Source of the DNA: DASRAA01 sp963814165
GTDB lineage: Bacteria > Acidobacteriota > Terriglobia > Terriglobales > Acidobacteriaceae
Assembly (NCBI GenBank): GCA_963814165.1
Contig: CAWFBW010000022.1
Location: 41,993-105,992 of the forward strand
Length of the DNA stretch: 64,000 bases
Direction of reading: 5' to 3'
Shown: one piece after another, positions 9,598-19,037 of the stretch
How the letters are laid out: every line of letters starts with the position of its first letter
Position numbering within the stretch: position 1 is the stretch's first letter
The notes under the pieces: generated by a model
Told to the model about the DNA's origin: nothing
Databases searched by the model: none
The model's input: the letters and a program-made list of their open reading frames with translations, nothing else
Position numbers and translations under genes: made by a program

Positions 9598-12558
9598 TTA
9601 GATCTGTACTAACTTCGCGTATTCGGCTTTGGCTTGTTTCAGAATCGGACTGCCGGGATCGGCATCTCTCCAAAGTGCCAGGAAATTCTGATATTCCGTG
9701 CGGGCAGCTTCGGTCTTCCCACTCGAGGCATCCGCGCGTGCCAATTGCAGATGCGCCAGCGCACCGGTGACGAAGTTACCGACAAGGGCTGGGTGGTCAA
9801 TCATCTTCTGAAATTCCGCCACTGCTGCCGACGGATTGCGCAGCTGAAGGTAGGCCAGCCCACGCACATAGTTAGCTTCCATCTGCGTCGTGTCGCCCGT
9901 TGACAACTCCATGTTCAGCGCCTTTTGCAACTCCTCGACCGCTGCGGCCGGGCGCCCCTGGCGCAGCAGTATCTGGGCCCGCACCGTTGGAACAATGTAG
10001 TTTTGGATCCTGCTGTCGAGCGGATACTGTTGCGCCAGTTCGTCAGCCAGCCTGCCGGCGCCCGCCGTGTCGCCGGCGGCTGCCAGGGCCATGGCGGCCG
10101 GCTCGCGGACGAGCCTCGCGTTACTTGCCTTCAGTGCGACCGCCACCTGTTGTCGCGCAATCTCTGTGTTCCCCGCCTCACCCTCGCGCCAGGCGGCAGA
10201 CACTATGTATAGGGGCACTCGGTCTTTGCCATCAGCTTTCTCTGCCGCCTGCCACGACTGGCGGTCCAGCTCGCGCGCCTTGGCAAACCGGCCATGAAAA
10301 GCTTCCGTATGGGCCGCCGCCGCTAGCATAATGTCTTCATACCCAGGTCTGCCCTTCGCTTGCTCGACCAACGCTCGCATCATTGCCTCGTCGTTTTCAA
10401 GGAAAGCAAGGAGGTATCGACTTTCATGCAGGATTTCGTCATCCAGATTGCGCTTTCTTGCTTCTTCGTACGCGATCTTGCTCTCGTCGAGCTTGCCTAG
10501 GCTGTTATAGGCAACCATAAGGTTGACATATGGATAGGCTAGATTGGGCATCAATCGCCGGGTCTGCTCCAAGATGGGCACAGCCTTCTCCGGCTGGCCG
10601 GCTTCGAGATAACTGAATCCCAGCCAGGCATAAAGCGACGCGGCATCGGGATAGGCCTTGGTTCCTTCCTCACAAGCCCTGACTGCCTTGTCGGTTTCGC
10701 CCGTGACGTTACGGTAGTAGGCTGCCTCGATGTCGAAGCGCTCGCGTTCCGTAACGCGGTTCCGCAGTTCGAACGCACGCGTGTAGTTCTCTCCTGCCAG
10801 GCCGTTCTGACGCGTGGTGGCGTAGACCCGCCCCAGACCGGAATAGGCCATGGCGAAATTGGGATCGAGTTCAATTGCGCGCTTATACAGCGGGATTCGA
10901 CCTCCCTCGCCGGTCTGCAGAGTTCGCGCATATGCATAAGCCTGCAAGGCTTCGAGCGAAGAGGTTGTAGCCTCGGGAAGCGGTTTGTTGAACTGGGTCA
11001 GAGAAGGCAACGATTCGCCCAGCTTGCGGCGCAATTGCTCGTTCAACCTATCGAGGGCTGGAAGTACATGGTCTCGGTCGGACGCCACGGTTCCGACGCT
11101 GGCGATGGTCTGGTCATTCTGGCAGTTGATCGCCTGCACTTCCAGCGGATAGGTGTCGCCGTCTTTCCTGATCGCGCCGGCGATATAAGCTTTGCTGTTG
11201 GTCCGCAGGCAGACCTCACGCGCAACCGGGCGAGTTAGCTTCTCGCCGACCGGTTTCCCCATCTGCTTCAGTGTGGCCGCCACGACGCGGTCAGAGACGA
11301 GATTCAGAAACGGCGATTGCCCTAGGCCGACTGCCAGGCCCTGCCGCAATGTACCGTCGAAAATGGGATCGGCCGTAGTGTTGGCGAACTCCGCGAGGAC
11401 GATGGCGTCGCGTCGAGAGAACTGGCGAGCACTGTGTGCCCTGCGATACAGAAACACGCCGGCTGCCACAACCGCGATGAGCAATGCCAACGCCGCAGGG
11501 AGCACCCACCTTCGCTGCGCCTGCGTTGCAGTGAGTTTGCCGGACACTGCAGGTTTGGGTGAAGTAGATTGGCGTCGGCCCGACGATGGCGTGGCCCTCG
11601 ATCCCGATGCACCCCCCCTTGCTGTCGCAACCGCGATCGGCTCATCCTCTTCTTCCGTTGTCGCTTCAAGAAGCGCAGGGTTGCTGGCCTTCAACTGGCG
11701 CCGCAGTTGCTTCAGGTCGGCGCGAATCTCGGCGGCGCTCTGATAGCGCTGCTCGCGATCTTTCTCCAGACAGCGACTGATGATGCGCTCCAAACCTTCG
11801 GGAACATCGGGGTTGAGCTCCGTGACCCGCCTGGGCTTCTCCTGCACAATTGCCAGGAACAAGATGCCGGTTGTGTCACCCTGAAACGGCGCTTGGCCGG
11901 TCGCCATTTCATAAAGTGTGACGCCGAAGGAGAACAGATCGGTGCGTTGGTCCAGCGGCGTGCCCAATGCCTGTTCGGGAGACATGTAAGCCATCGTTCC
12001 CAGCAGACCGCCGCCGGTAGTCATGACGCCAGAGGTAACTCGGGTGACGTCTGCGTCGGCGCCCACCGCCGCCGTTGCGTGGCGAGATACGGTAGCCTTA
12101 GCCAGCCCGAAATCGAGGATTTTCGCACGTCCTTGTCGGGTGACGAGGATGTTGGCGGGCTTAACATCGCGGTGGATGATGCCTTCACAGTGAGCGGCCT
12201 CGAGACCATCCAGCACTTGCACCGCAATTTCAATCAGACGAAGCGGTTCCAACGGCTGATCATGGAGCAACTCCTTCAAGGTCACGCCATCCAGGAACTC
12301 CATGGCAATAAAAAGGCGGCCATTATCTTCGCCAATGTCATGGATGGTGCAGATGTTCGGATGGTTGAGGGCTGAGGCAGCGCGGGCCTCGCGCTGGAAG
12401 CGTTCGCGCACCTGCCGCTCGTCGGCGTATTCCTCGGGCAGGAACTTGAGCGCGACGAAGCGGTCGAGGCGAGTGTCCTGGGCCTTGTACACCACGCCCA
12501 TGCCACCCGCGCCCAACTTTTCCAGGACGCGGTAATGCGAGATGGTGTCGCCAATCAT
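9598..12558 (-). CDS. Membrane Ser/Thr protein kinase with TPR sensor region (intact)
   Basis: An intact kinase of 986 residues from the start MIGDTISHYRVLEKLGAGG. ATG 12558 is chosen over the longer frame because the kinase fold starts here. Motifs: GMGVVYKAQDTRLD, VALKFLPEEY, IIHRDVKPANIL, KILDFGLAKA, MAYMSPEQALGT. A membrane span WVLPAALALLIAVVAAGVFLY lies at about 380. The outer half starts VLAEFANTTADPIFDGTLRQ, a TolB/FlgO-like segment shared by acidobacterial kinases, and continues as degenerate TPRs (AIELDPNFAMAYSGLGRVYA, ALNMELSTGDTTQMEANYVR). It is closely related to the kinase at 6889-9383, which lies downstream on the same strand 214 bp away; the pair likely arose by duplication. 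No frameshift in 3 kb. Confidence 0.94.
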   Translation of the reverse strand: MIGDTISHYRVLEKLGAGGMGVVYKAQDTRLDRFVALKFLPEEYADERQVRERFQREARAASALNHPNICTIHDIGEDNGRLFIAMEFLDGVTLKELLHDQPLEPLRLIEIAVQVLDGLEAAHCEGIIHRDVKPANILVTRQGRAKILDFGLAKATVSRHATAAVGADADVTRVTSGVMTTGGGLLGTMAYMSPEQALGTPLDQRTDLFSFGVTLYEMATGQAPFQGDTTGILFLAIVQEKPRRVTELNPDVPEGLERIISRCLEKDREQRYQSAAEIRADLKQLRRQLKASNPALLEATTEEEDEPIAVATARGGASGSRATPSSGRRQSTSPKPAVSGKLTATQAQRRWVLPAALALLIAVVAAGVFLYRRAHSARQFSRRDAIVLAEFANTTADPIFDGTLRQGLAVGLGQSPFLNLVSDRVVAATLKQMGKPVGEKLTRPVAREVCLRTNSKAYIAGAIRKDGDTYPLEVQAINCQNDQTIASVGTVASDRDHVLPALDRLNEQLRRKLGESLPSLTQFNKPLPEATTSSLEALQAYAYARTLQTGEGGRIPLYKRAIELDPNFAMAYSGLGRVYATTRQNGLAGENYTRAFELRNRVTERERFDIEAAYYRNVTGETDKAVRACEEGTKAYPDAASLYAWLGFSYLEAGQPEKAVPILEQTRRLMPNLAYPYVNLMVAYNSLGKLDESKIAYEEARKRNLDDEILHESRYLLAFLENDEAMMRALVEQAKGRPGYEDIMLAAAAHTEAFHGRFAKARELDRQSWQAAEKADGKDRVPLYIVSAAWREGEAGNTEIARQQVAVALKASNARLVREPAAMALAAAGDTAGAGRLADELAQQYPLDSRIQNYIVPTVRAQILLRQGRPAAAVEELQKALNMELSTGDTTQMEANYVRGLAYLQLRNPSAAVAEFQKMIDHPALVGNFVTGALAHLQLARADASSGKTEAARTEYQNFLALWRDADPGSPILKQAKAEYAKLVQI

Positions 12559-12702
12559 TGTGAATAAAGGAACTTGCCATTGTAAGGCAACGGGGAGTGG
12601 GACGACTTGCGCGGCCTGTGTTTTCAATGGATTAGATGAGATGCGTCGCAGCCTAAGAATCGAGCTCGTGGCCTTGCTCGGGCAGGGACCGGGCGCCCGA
12701 TC

Positions 12703-13890
12703 TCATTTCAGTGTCGAGAACAAATCCTGGAGGACTGTTTGGATAGGAATCTCCGCCAGAATGACGGGCAGTGCCGGAATGGCCATCGAGATGGCGAGTC
12801 CTGTCAGTGCTTCCTTGTCGATCGGTACCGGGTACATGTCCTCGACATTCTTGTAGGCGGAGTTGTAGTCGCAGAGGGTACTCATTTCGGGCGCCGCAAG
12901 CGCCTCGTCCTCGTGCTCCTCTCCGTGATGCACCCACTTGTCATGGAACGCGATGCTCTGCATATGCCCGACGATGGAGTATTGCAAGATGCCCTTGCGA
13001 CGCAGCGGCAATAGTTTGGGAATGAAGAAAAGCAGCGGCAGCAAGGCGGCGGCAAAGAGGATGACCACAAGGGCAATGGCCGGACCCTTGAAGTTCACCA
13101 GGTGCTTTCCATTGTGCATAATGTCGTTGCGAAAAGAGGCTCCAACGATGAGAGAAACCGCAAAGCAAAATGGCGCGAAAGCCTGCGTGGAAATAGAGAG
13201 AAATCCGAGACCTCCGTTTTCATCCGGATGGCTGGGGACAAGCCGCAGGTTCATCCGCGACAGACGGAAGGCGAAGATGGTCCAAAGCAACCACCGCCAC
13301 AGAACCACCAGCGCAAGAAACTGAATGATAGGGACGCTCACTAGCAAGCCGTACCAACCTGCAGCAGTGAGGTGACCACCTGTCGAGTTTTGATACGACA
13401 GATCGCCGCTCGTCTGCTCCACCATAAAGCTGTACGAAGTAGCGGCTCGCACCGCGACCCCGACGATAATGAGCATCTCCGGCAGGAACGAATCGCGAAG
13501 GCGTCGCAGCCGGGCGAGAACATGGTACATCTCCTCCAGATCAGGCCCGATCAACAGCTTGGATTCACGGATATGCTCAATCAACAGGCGGAAGCGCGAA
13601 TCCATGATGGGCAGCGCCACGATCAATATCACCGCAGCCAGCGCCCTCGCCTCGAGACGGTAATCCAACAGCGATTGCAGAACTCGGGACGGCGCAGCAA
13701 CCAGCTGAATGGCAAAGACAGGCAACCACACGAAGACGAACACGAACAGGCCGCGACGCCCAACGTTCCAGGATTTGTCGTCATCGACCCGGATGAGCTT
13801 CAAAAAGCTGTAAAGCAGGCCACCGCGAACCAGGGAGATGTCGCCGGGTGTGGAGATCGCTGAAGAATCAGTGCTGATCTTGTTTTCCAT
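12703..13890 (-). CDS. Polytopic membrane protein of unknown function (395 aa)
   Basis: Intact frame starting MENKISTDSSAISTPGDISL. About six hydrophobic segments are visible (FVFVFVWLPVFAIQLV; AAVILIVALPI; MLIIVGVAVRA; IIQFLALVVLWRWLLWTIF; FCFAVSLIVGASF; ALVVILFAAALLPLLFFIP), with a soluble C-terminal tail rich in E and H. A final hydrophobic stretch is ALTGLAISMAIPALPVILAE. I recognise no named family. It sits between the kinase and the outer-membrane channel on the same strand. The upstream frame (to 13980) overlaps no other gene but is not membrane-like, so the ATG at 13890 is preferred. Confidence 0.75.
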   Translation of the reverse strand: MENKISTDSSAISTPGDISLVRGGLLYSFLKLIRVDDDKSWNVGRRGLFVFVFVWLPVFAIQLVAAPSRVLQSLLDYRLEARALAAVILIVALPIMDSRFRLLIEHIRESKLLIGPDLEEMYHVLARLRRLRDSFLPEMLIIVGVAVRAATSYSFMVEQTSGDLSYQNSTGGHLTAAGWYGLLVSVPIIQFLALVVLWRWLLWTIFAFRLSRMNLRLVPSHPDENGGLGFLSISTQAFAPFCFAVSLIVGASFRNDIMHNGKHLVNFKGPAIALVVILFAAALLPLLFFIPKLLPLRRKGILQYSIVGHMQSIAFHDKWVHHGEEHEDEALAAPEMSTLCDYNSAYKNVEDMYPVPIDKEALTGLAISMAIPALPVILAEIPIQTVLQDLFSTLK

Positions 13891-13943
13891 CGTGGTGCCA
13901 AGTGCTCCTAAACACCGAAAGTGTTGGTTGCGTGCTGAGGCTC

Positions 13944-14891
13944 CTACCGGATCTTCGTTCCCAGCCACGAATACTGCCACGCGACCGACACGTTCTGGTA
14001 ATTACCTCCGAAGCGTATGTAAGCACCATTGCTGTACGAAATTTTCACCGACTGGTGCTTGGAATACGGAATCGACACGGTGCCTCCGATGCGCGAGCTC
14101 GTCTGCTTCGTATCCAAGTTGCGAATCGAGTTGACCGACGTGATGCCGCCCCACCAGTAATTGCCGTCCAACGAAGCCCAACCGCGGGATCTCTTCATGA
14201 AACCCCAGCGCGGGAAGTCGTAGCTGAGGTGGCCCTCCAGACTGCCGATCGGTGCTTCATTCTGCGGCTGTGGCGTAGGAATTTGGAAGTAAGACGGATT
14301 GGTCGTATAGAACCAGGCACCGACATAGCCATCCAGTATCCAATTCCCCCAGCGCTGCGAGTACCCGAACTCCGGCTTGAACGCCCAGCGATTGATGCCC
14401 CAGTTGATGAGCTTGGTTGGATCGTATTGTCCTGTCGGCGCAACAATCCTGACACTCGCCCCCAGTATCACCTTCTGCTTCCATTTCAAAAAGTCCTTCA
14501 CCCCCATGGTCCGGCCTCCGTAGAGGTTCACGGCCAGGCGCGCATTGAAGTCGAGCAGGCCCGAACGGTAGATCGATCGATCCTGGCTCAGCACCTCGCC
14601 GTTGAAATTACCAACTGCATACGGCAATGCGGCCAGCACGTTGGCGGAGCGGCCAAAGAAGTTGAACGAGTGATACAGCGTCGCGGCTTCGACGTTGTAG
14701 GTGCCTGTCGCATCCTTGATCGGGACAGCACCGTTGAAGTTCAGTCCGCCGTCGAAATACGACCATGTCAGCGTCAACGCGTTGCTGTTCTTCGGCGTGA
14801 CGACGTAGGCCCGTGGCGCGAGGTCCTGCGCGCACACGGGCCTTATAGCAACCGCGACCAGAAAAATTAGTCTTAAACAACGGAGCCGCAT
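13944..14891 (-). CDS. Outer-membrane channel, MetA-pathway (phenol degradation)-like
   Basis: An exported beta-rich protein of about 315 residues. The signal peptide MRLRCLRLIFLVAVAIRPVCAQ is followed by alternating aromatic/polar strands (LTLTWSYFDGGLNFNG, YHSFNFFGRSANVLAALPYA, RLAVNLYGGRTM, VILGASVRIVAPTGQYDPTK, WAFKPEFGYSQRWGNW) and an ending YSWLGTKIR. The block APTGQYDPTKLIN and order of strands fit the MetA_deg / putative transporter family of small outer-membrane beta-barrels. These often sit near DUF1254 genes, as here. Transport substrate unknown. Intact frame. Confidence 0.78.
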   Translation of the reverse strand: MRLRCLRLIFLVAVAIRPVCAQDLAPRAYVVTPKNSNALTLTWSYFDGGLNFNGAVPIKDATGTYNVEAATLYHSFNFFGRSANVLAALPYAVGNFNGEVLSQDRSIYRSGLLDFNARLAVNLYGGRTMGVKDFLKWKQKVILGASVRIVAPTGQYDPTKLINWGINRWAFKPEFGYSQRWGNWILDGYVGAWFYTTNPSYFQIPTPQPQNEAPIGSLEGHLSYDFPRWGFMKRSRGWASLDGNYWWGGITSVNSIRNLDTKQTSSRIGGTVSIPYSKHQSVKISYSNGAYIRFGGNYQNVSVAWQYSWLGTKIR

Positions 14892-14951
14892 ATTGCCACC
14901 GGCAGGGGTTAACACCGTTACACCATTAACAACAAAACCAGTTCACAGTCT

Positions 14952-15542
14952 CTAATTCTCAGCCGTGCCCTTCCAATCGATAATGTTGCTCAATCTCCAG
15001 GCATTCTGGTTGAGCTCGATCTGCAACTCACCGTCTTTGTTGATGGTGAACTGGCAGGCGGGATACAGAACACCCGTGCTCTTGCTTTTGTCCTGATCGT
15101 TCAGCTGGAATTCGCCGGCCGTCAAATCGAAAGACTGGCTCTGGCTGTCGGTGAATGCTTCACCAAAGCTGATCTTCCGGTTGGTGATGAAACGAATCGT
15201 CCGGCCCGTGGGAGTCTGGACCAAGCGGATGAACGACAGGTAATAACCAAGCGTTCCGGGAATCTGAATGCGACCGACAGCTTTCATCTTCTGCAAAGCG
15301 TTGACTAGACCCTGATTCTGTCCCTTCTGGAACGCATCGACCAGAACCTGCCGGTCCTCAGGAGTGGAAAACTCGTAAATGATTACGGTTACCCCGACAT
15401 TGCGTCCCAGCTGTGTACTGGTGCCGTAAGCTGTCGCGTCGATGGTTTCATTCTTGTCGCGGGCAAATCCGGGCAAACAGCCCATTGCAAGCAAGGCCAC
15501 AGCGATAGTGAAACTGCTCAGTACCTTTGAAGTGATCTTCAT
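14952..15542 (-). CDS. Small exported protein, possible lipoprotein (196 aa)
   Basis: The start MKITSKVLSSFTIAVALLAMGC gives a signal peptide with a lipobox-like LAMGC; alternatively cleavage occurs after GFA. The mature part (DATAYGTSTQLGRNVGVTVII, RQVLVDAFQKGQNQGLVNAL, GRIQIPGTLGYYLSFIRLVQ, DWKGTAEN) is mixed alpha/beta with no recognised catalytic motif. It lies between the MetA-like channel and the DUF1254 genes, so a shared envelope role is inferred. Frame intact. Confidence 0.75.
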   Translation of the reverse strand: MKITSKVLSSFTIAVALLAMGCLPGFARDKNETIDATAYGTSTQLGRNVGVTVIIYEFSTPEDRQVLVDAFQKGQNQGLVNALQKMKAVGRIQIPGTLGYYLSFIRLVQTPTGRTIRFITNRKISFGEAFTDSQSQSFDLTAGEFQLNDQDKSKSTGVLYPACQFTINKDGELQIELNQNAWRLSNIIDWKGTAEN

Positions 15543-15604
15543 GTCGTCTCTCCGTGGATAGGTTTTGTGAAGTACTAGCGGGCCGCCTAACTCAGCACCG
15601 CTAT

Positions 15605-15628
15605 CGGGCAGCTCTCGCGAGCTGCCCG
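15605..15628. repeat. Palindrome CGGGCAGCTC/GAGCTGCCCG
   Basis: A perfect 10-bp inverted repeat with a 4-nt loop between the first DUF1254 gene and the small exported protein. A related palindrome lies at 17221-17242. Together they look like copies of a REP-type element, possibly also working as an intercistronic hairpin. Confidence 0.6.
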
Positions 15629-15648
15629 AGTTGGTGATCCGTATCGCT

Positions 15649-17159
15649 CTACTGCGCCAGTTCGATCTCGCCGGGACGCCACGTCTTGTTGAACCATGGC
15701 TCGAGCGGGCCGTAAAGCCGCAAGATCGCATTCCAGCCTTTGTTAGGAGCGGTCTGCACCCAGTTCGATTCCTTGCCCGCAGGCGCTTTGGGTCCGAAGT
15801 ACACATCCACCGAACCGTCAGGATTGGTTTGCAATCCCTTGGTCTGGCTGCTCACCGCCGGATAGTCCTGGTCCGTCTGCAACATCGAACGTGTCTGATT
15901 GTCATAGACAATGACCGACCAGAAATCTTTCACCGGGATGTCCTTCGGAAGATGCAGGCGGTAGTTCTTGCTGCCGTCGAGCATGTTGCCCTTCGAGTCT
16001 ACGAAGGCCAGCATGTACTGCGAGCCGATACCCACCATCTTGGAGTCCATGGCAGGAGTAATGCCGGTGGCGTAGAAGAAAAAGCCGCTGTATGCGTTCA
16101 GGTTGCGAGCACCGTCTTCTTCGAACTGGTAGCCGCCCATGAAGCCGAGCCCCACGCGCTGTTCGGATAGTAATAGCCATCCTCGCCCCGCCAGCGATAC
16201 ATGATCGTGCGGGCAGAAGCGTCGCCCACTTGCGCCGCGTTCGTCAGGATCTTCTTCATCCGGGCGTCCGGAGCGAAGGGCTTTCCTTTCTGAATGCCGA
16301 TGGAAGCCCAGAGGCCGAGGGTTGTCGCATCGATCGGGTCGGTTGGCTCTTCCTGTACCACCTTGTTGAGGGCCTCCCAGAACGAGTAGTCCGCAGGCGC
16401 GAGCGTGCTCACCTCTTTCCCCGTGATGTCGTTGAAGGTCAGGGCTGGCGGGTTCCCGGCCTGCGACAGCGGATAAATCTTGGTCATCTTCTTAATCAGG
16501 TCAACGCCGGGTGTTGGATCACCGTTGACCAGAAAACTGCGCCAGGGTACCCAGACCCAAAAGGTCTTGGGCCGCACCACGAAATATCCCTGCTGTGGCA
16601 CATCGCCCTTGTAATCCGGCGGCAGAATCAGATACTTGCCGCCCGCACCCTTGTCCGCCCCCGTCACGCCGACATCGGCCACCCAGTGGTACCACATGTC
16701 ATCGATCAGCCCGAGCACCTTGGGCGGCACTTCGATAACCAACGGACCGTTGTGCAGGTCAAGCCAGATCCACGTATACGGTGTGTTGTTGTTGGCCGTA
16801 AGGTTCAGCGACTTGGCGTTCATTAATTTCGCGTAGATGTTGACGGTCGAATTCGCAGCACCGAGTCCTGCCATGCCCTGCCGGTTGGCATACTGGCTCA
16901 CCGGAGCCAGGCCAAGCAGGTAGCCCTGCACGGCGCGCTGAAAATCCAGCATGTTGTAGATCTTGTCCGCCGACTCTTTGTCGGGAAAGCCGTCGTCCAG
17001 ATGTACAGTGCCGAAAGGCGTTTCGACCTTGTCCGGCGCGGGAACGCTCGACGGTATGGGAGTTGAGTTCTTGAATTGCGCGGCAGCCGGCACGACGCCT
17101 CCCAGAATCAGGATCAGAGCTAAAGCTGTGCTTATTGGGTAACGACAAAGTGTTCCCAT
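15649..17159 (-). CDS. DUF1254/DUF1214 exported protein (copy A)
   Basis: About 503 residues. Signal peptide MGTLCRYPISTALALILILGG...AAAQ. DUF1254 region: YNMLDFQRAVQGYLLGLAPV, NTPYTWIWLDLHNGPLVIEV, VLGLIDDMWYHWVADVGVTG, YLILPPDYKGDVPQQGYFVV. DUF1214 region: LNAYSGFFFYATGITPAM, MVGIGSQYMLAFVDSKG, PVKDFWSVIVYDNQTRSML, NPDGSVDVYFGPKAP, WNAILRLYGPLEPWF. One frame change near 16150 joins the two parts. ATG at 17159, with GGAG-like sequence upstream. It is followed by the small exported protein and the outer-membrane channel. The biochemical role of this family is not known. Confidence 0.88.
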
Positions 17160-17220
17160 GGATGTCTCCTTTCGTTCCAGTAACCGAATTTTCACAAGCG
17201 CTGCGGAGTGCACAAGCCTT

Positions 17221-17242
17221 GGGCAGCCCTTGCGAGCTGCCC
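17221..17242. repeat. Palindrome related to 15605-15628
   Basis: GGGCAGC (17221-17227) and GCTGCCC (17236-17242) with an 8-nt loop. On the minus strand it reads GGGCAGCTCGCAAGGGCTGC, closely matching the element at 15605. It lies between the two DUF1254 genes. Confidence 0.6.
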
Positions 17243-17256
17243 GCATGCTACGTGAG

Positions 17257-18687
17257 TTACTGCGCCACAGCTACGGCCGGCGGCTTCCAGGTGCCATCTC
17301 CCGGAGGCAGGATCGACGGCGCTGGCGGCTCCTTCGGCCAGTACAGGCGCATGACCATGTAGATGGTGCCGTTGGGCGCGGGCAGCCAGTTGGCTTTCTT
17401 GTCGGCGGAAGGCGCGTCCTTCTGGATGTAGATGGTCAGCGAGCCATCGGCATTCTTCTTCATGCCCGGCAGCATCGGCGAGTTGATGAGGTAGCGGTTG
17501 ATCGGGTTCTCGATCAGCAATTGCGACTTGCCGTCGTACATGGTCACCGACCAGAAGGCGTTGACCGGCGGCAGTTCGCCTTTGGCGAAGGTCAGGGTGT
17601 AGTTGTGCTTGCTGCCGTCGAGCACCGCACCGGTGCCGTCTTTCGTGGTCAGCGGATACATGGCTTCTTCGGGATCGTTGCCGTAGATCCCGGCCTTCGC
17701 CGCCGCGGCCAGCAGCAGGTAGTCGCCCTTATAGAAGGCGCGATCGCCCTGGGCTGCACCGACTTGCCAGCCATTGATGTTCTTGCCGATGCTCGTCCGC
17801 ACGCTTGCCGATGGCGTCGAAGCCTTCCTTCACGCCGAGTCGCCAAGCTCGGCCTTCTGCGCCTCCGACGAGCTTGCTCTCATCCCATGGCTGGCCCGGA
17901 ACGATTCCAACCGCCGCCAGCTTGGCGCGCATATCCTTGTCCTGCGGGACTTCGGGCAGAACTGCAGCAGGAAGGCGAGATACTTGGGGAACTGCAGCTT
18001 GAACGGTCGTCGCCGTTGAAGGCCGGCCAGTCGATCGCCGGAGCCGCGGCGGCGCAGGCTGCTTCAGATACGCCGAAAGCGGCTGAACCACGTAACCCTT
18101 CTGGATCTTCAGCACATTCGGCATGTCCGGCGCACTGAAGAGCTGGGTGCGGAAGATGGCAAAGCCGAACTGCGTCTCCAGCGGAAATACCTTCTTGATG
18201 CCCTTTGGAGTCTCGCCCTTCCAGTCGGGTCCGGCGATCATGTAGCAGCCCGCATCGTTTCCGGTGGTGCGGCTGCCCATGTATCCCACGTTGTAGGAGT
18301 ACATGTCGGCCAACTGCACCGAGTAGTAACGGCCCTTGTCCACCTTGGGCAGACAGAACACCACGGGCTCGGCGCGCAGGTCCATTTCGACCATCGGAAT
18401 ACGGAGTGTCGGCGTTCGGCGTGACGATCGCCGTGTCTGCCGGGGTGAACGTCTTGGAGTCGTTCCAGATCTGATTGAACGGCGCTTTGAACTGCGAGTT
18501 CGACTTGTCGATCGCGAACTGATACATCGCCTTATAGCCCGCGATCATGGGGAAGCCGTAGATGTAGGCCTGCTTGGTAATCGTCTTTGTGGGAAATGGC
18601 TTCGCGCACCGGGCCTTCCTGCTTGCTGCACGAGACCATCAGCAATGTGGCAAGGATGAGAACTGTAATGATCGACCTGGATTTCAT
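17257..18687 (-). CDS. DUF1254/DUF1214 lipoprotein-like protein (copy B), frameshifted
   Basis: Paralogue of the 15649-17159 gene, about 475 residues. The start MKSRSIITVLILATLLMVSC is a signal peptide with a lipobox-like VSC. Then GYKAMYQFAIDKSNSQFKAP, IVTPNADTPYS, MVEMDLRAEPVVFCLPKV and YYSVQLADMYSYNVGYMGSR (DUF1254). Later come GDYLLLAAAAKAGIYGNDPE, NAFWSVTMYDGKSQLLIENP, NADGSLTIYIQKDAPSADKK and IYMVMRLYWPKEPPAPS (DUF1214). Frame breaks at about 18570, 18400, 18040, 17990 and 17800. Copy B is first in the minus-strand series B - A - small exported protein - channel, so a single transcript is plausible. Confidence 0.85.
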
Positions 18688-19037
18688 AACCTCTCCTCGA
18701 TAGTTACCTGCAATCACACTGTCAGCGTGGGCACAAGGCTACCGCCGCGCCCAGCCGGACGTAACTTGCAAAACTGCTAGTGGGAATGCGAAAACATCAT
18801 AGGAGCTTCAACCTGTTCAAAACAAAACACAAGCCCACCGGGTAAAACACCGCGAGGTGGTGGGGCAGTCCCGAAACCGTCAGCCAGTTCGGCAGCAAGC
18901 TCCGCAGTCTGGTAGCCCTGATGCGGGCAGGCGGTCTGCCGTTGGACACAGTTCGCGCCGAACTGCTGGCCGAAGCCGATGAGTTGACGTGCTGACCCCG
19001 TGGTGGCACAGACGGTTTATACTTTCAGCACAACGAC
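18688..19037. other. 350-bp intergenic region between divergent DUF1254 and histidine kinase genes
   Basis: No firm gene. A plus-strand frame from about 18867 to the TGA at 18993 reads protein-like (PETVSQFGSKLRSLVALMRA, ending AEADELTC) but has no start codon after the stop before it. It could be a gene remnant or an indel-damaged small gene. Promoters for both flanking genes should lie here, but I see no clear -35/-10 pair. Confidence 0.35.

Noticed and set aside
18797..19009. Minus-strand 70-residue frame in the kinase upstream region
   Set aside because: Ser/Arg-rich, no ribosome site; the plus strand shows a better, though startless, frame.
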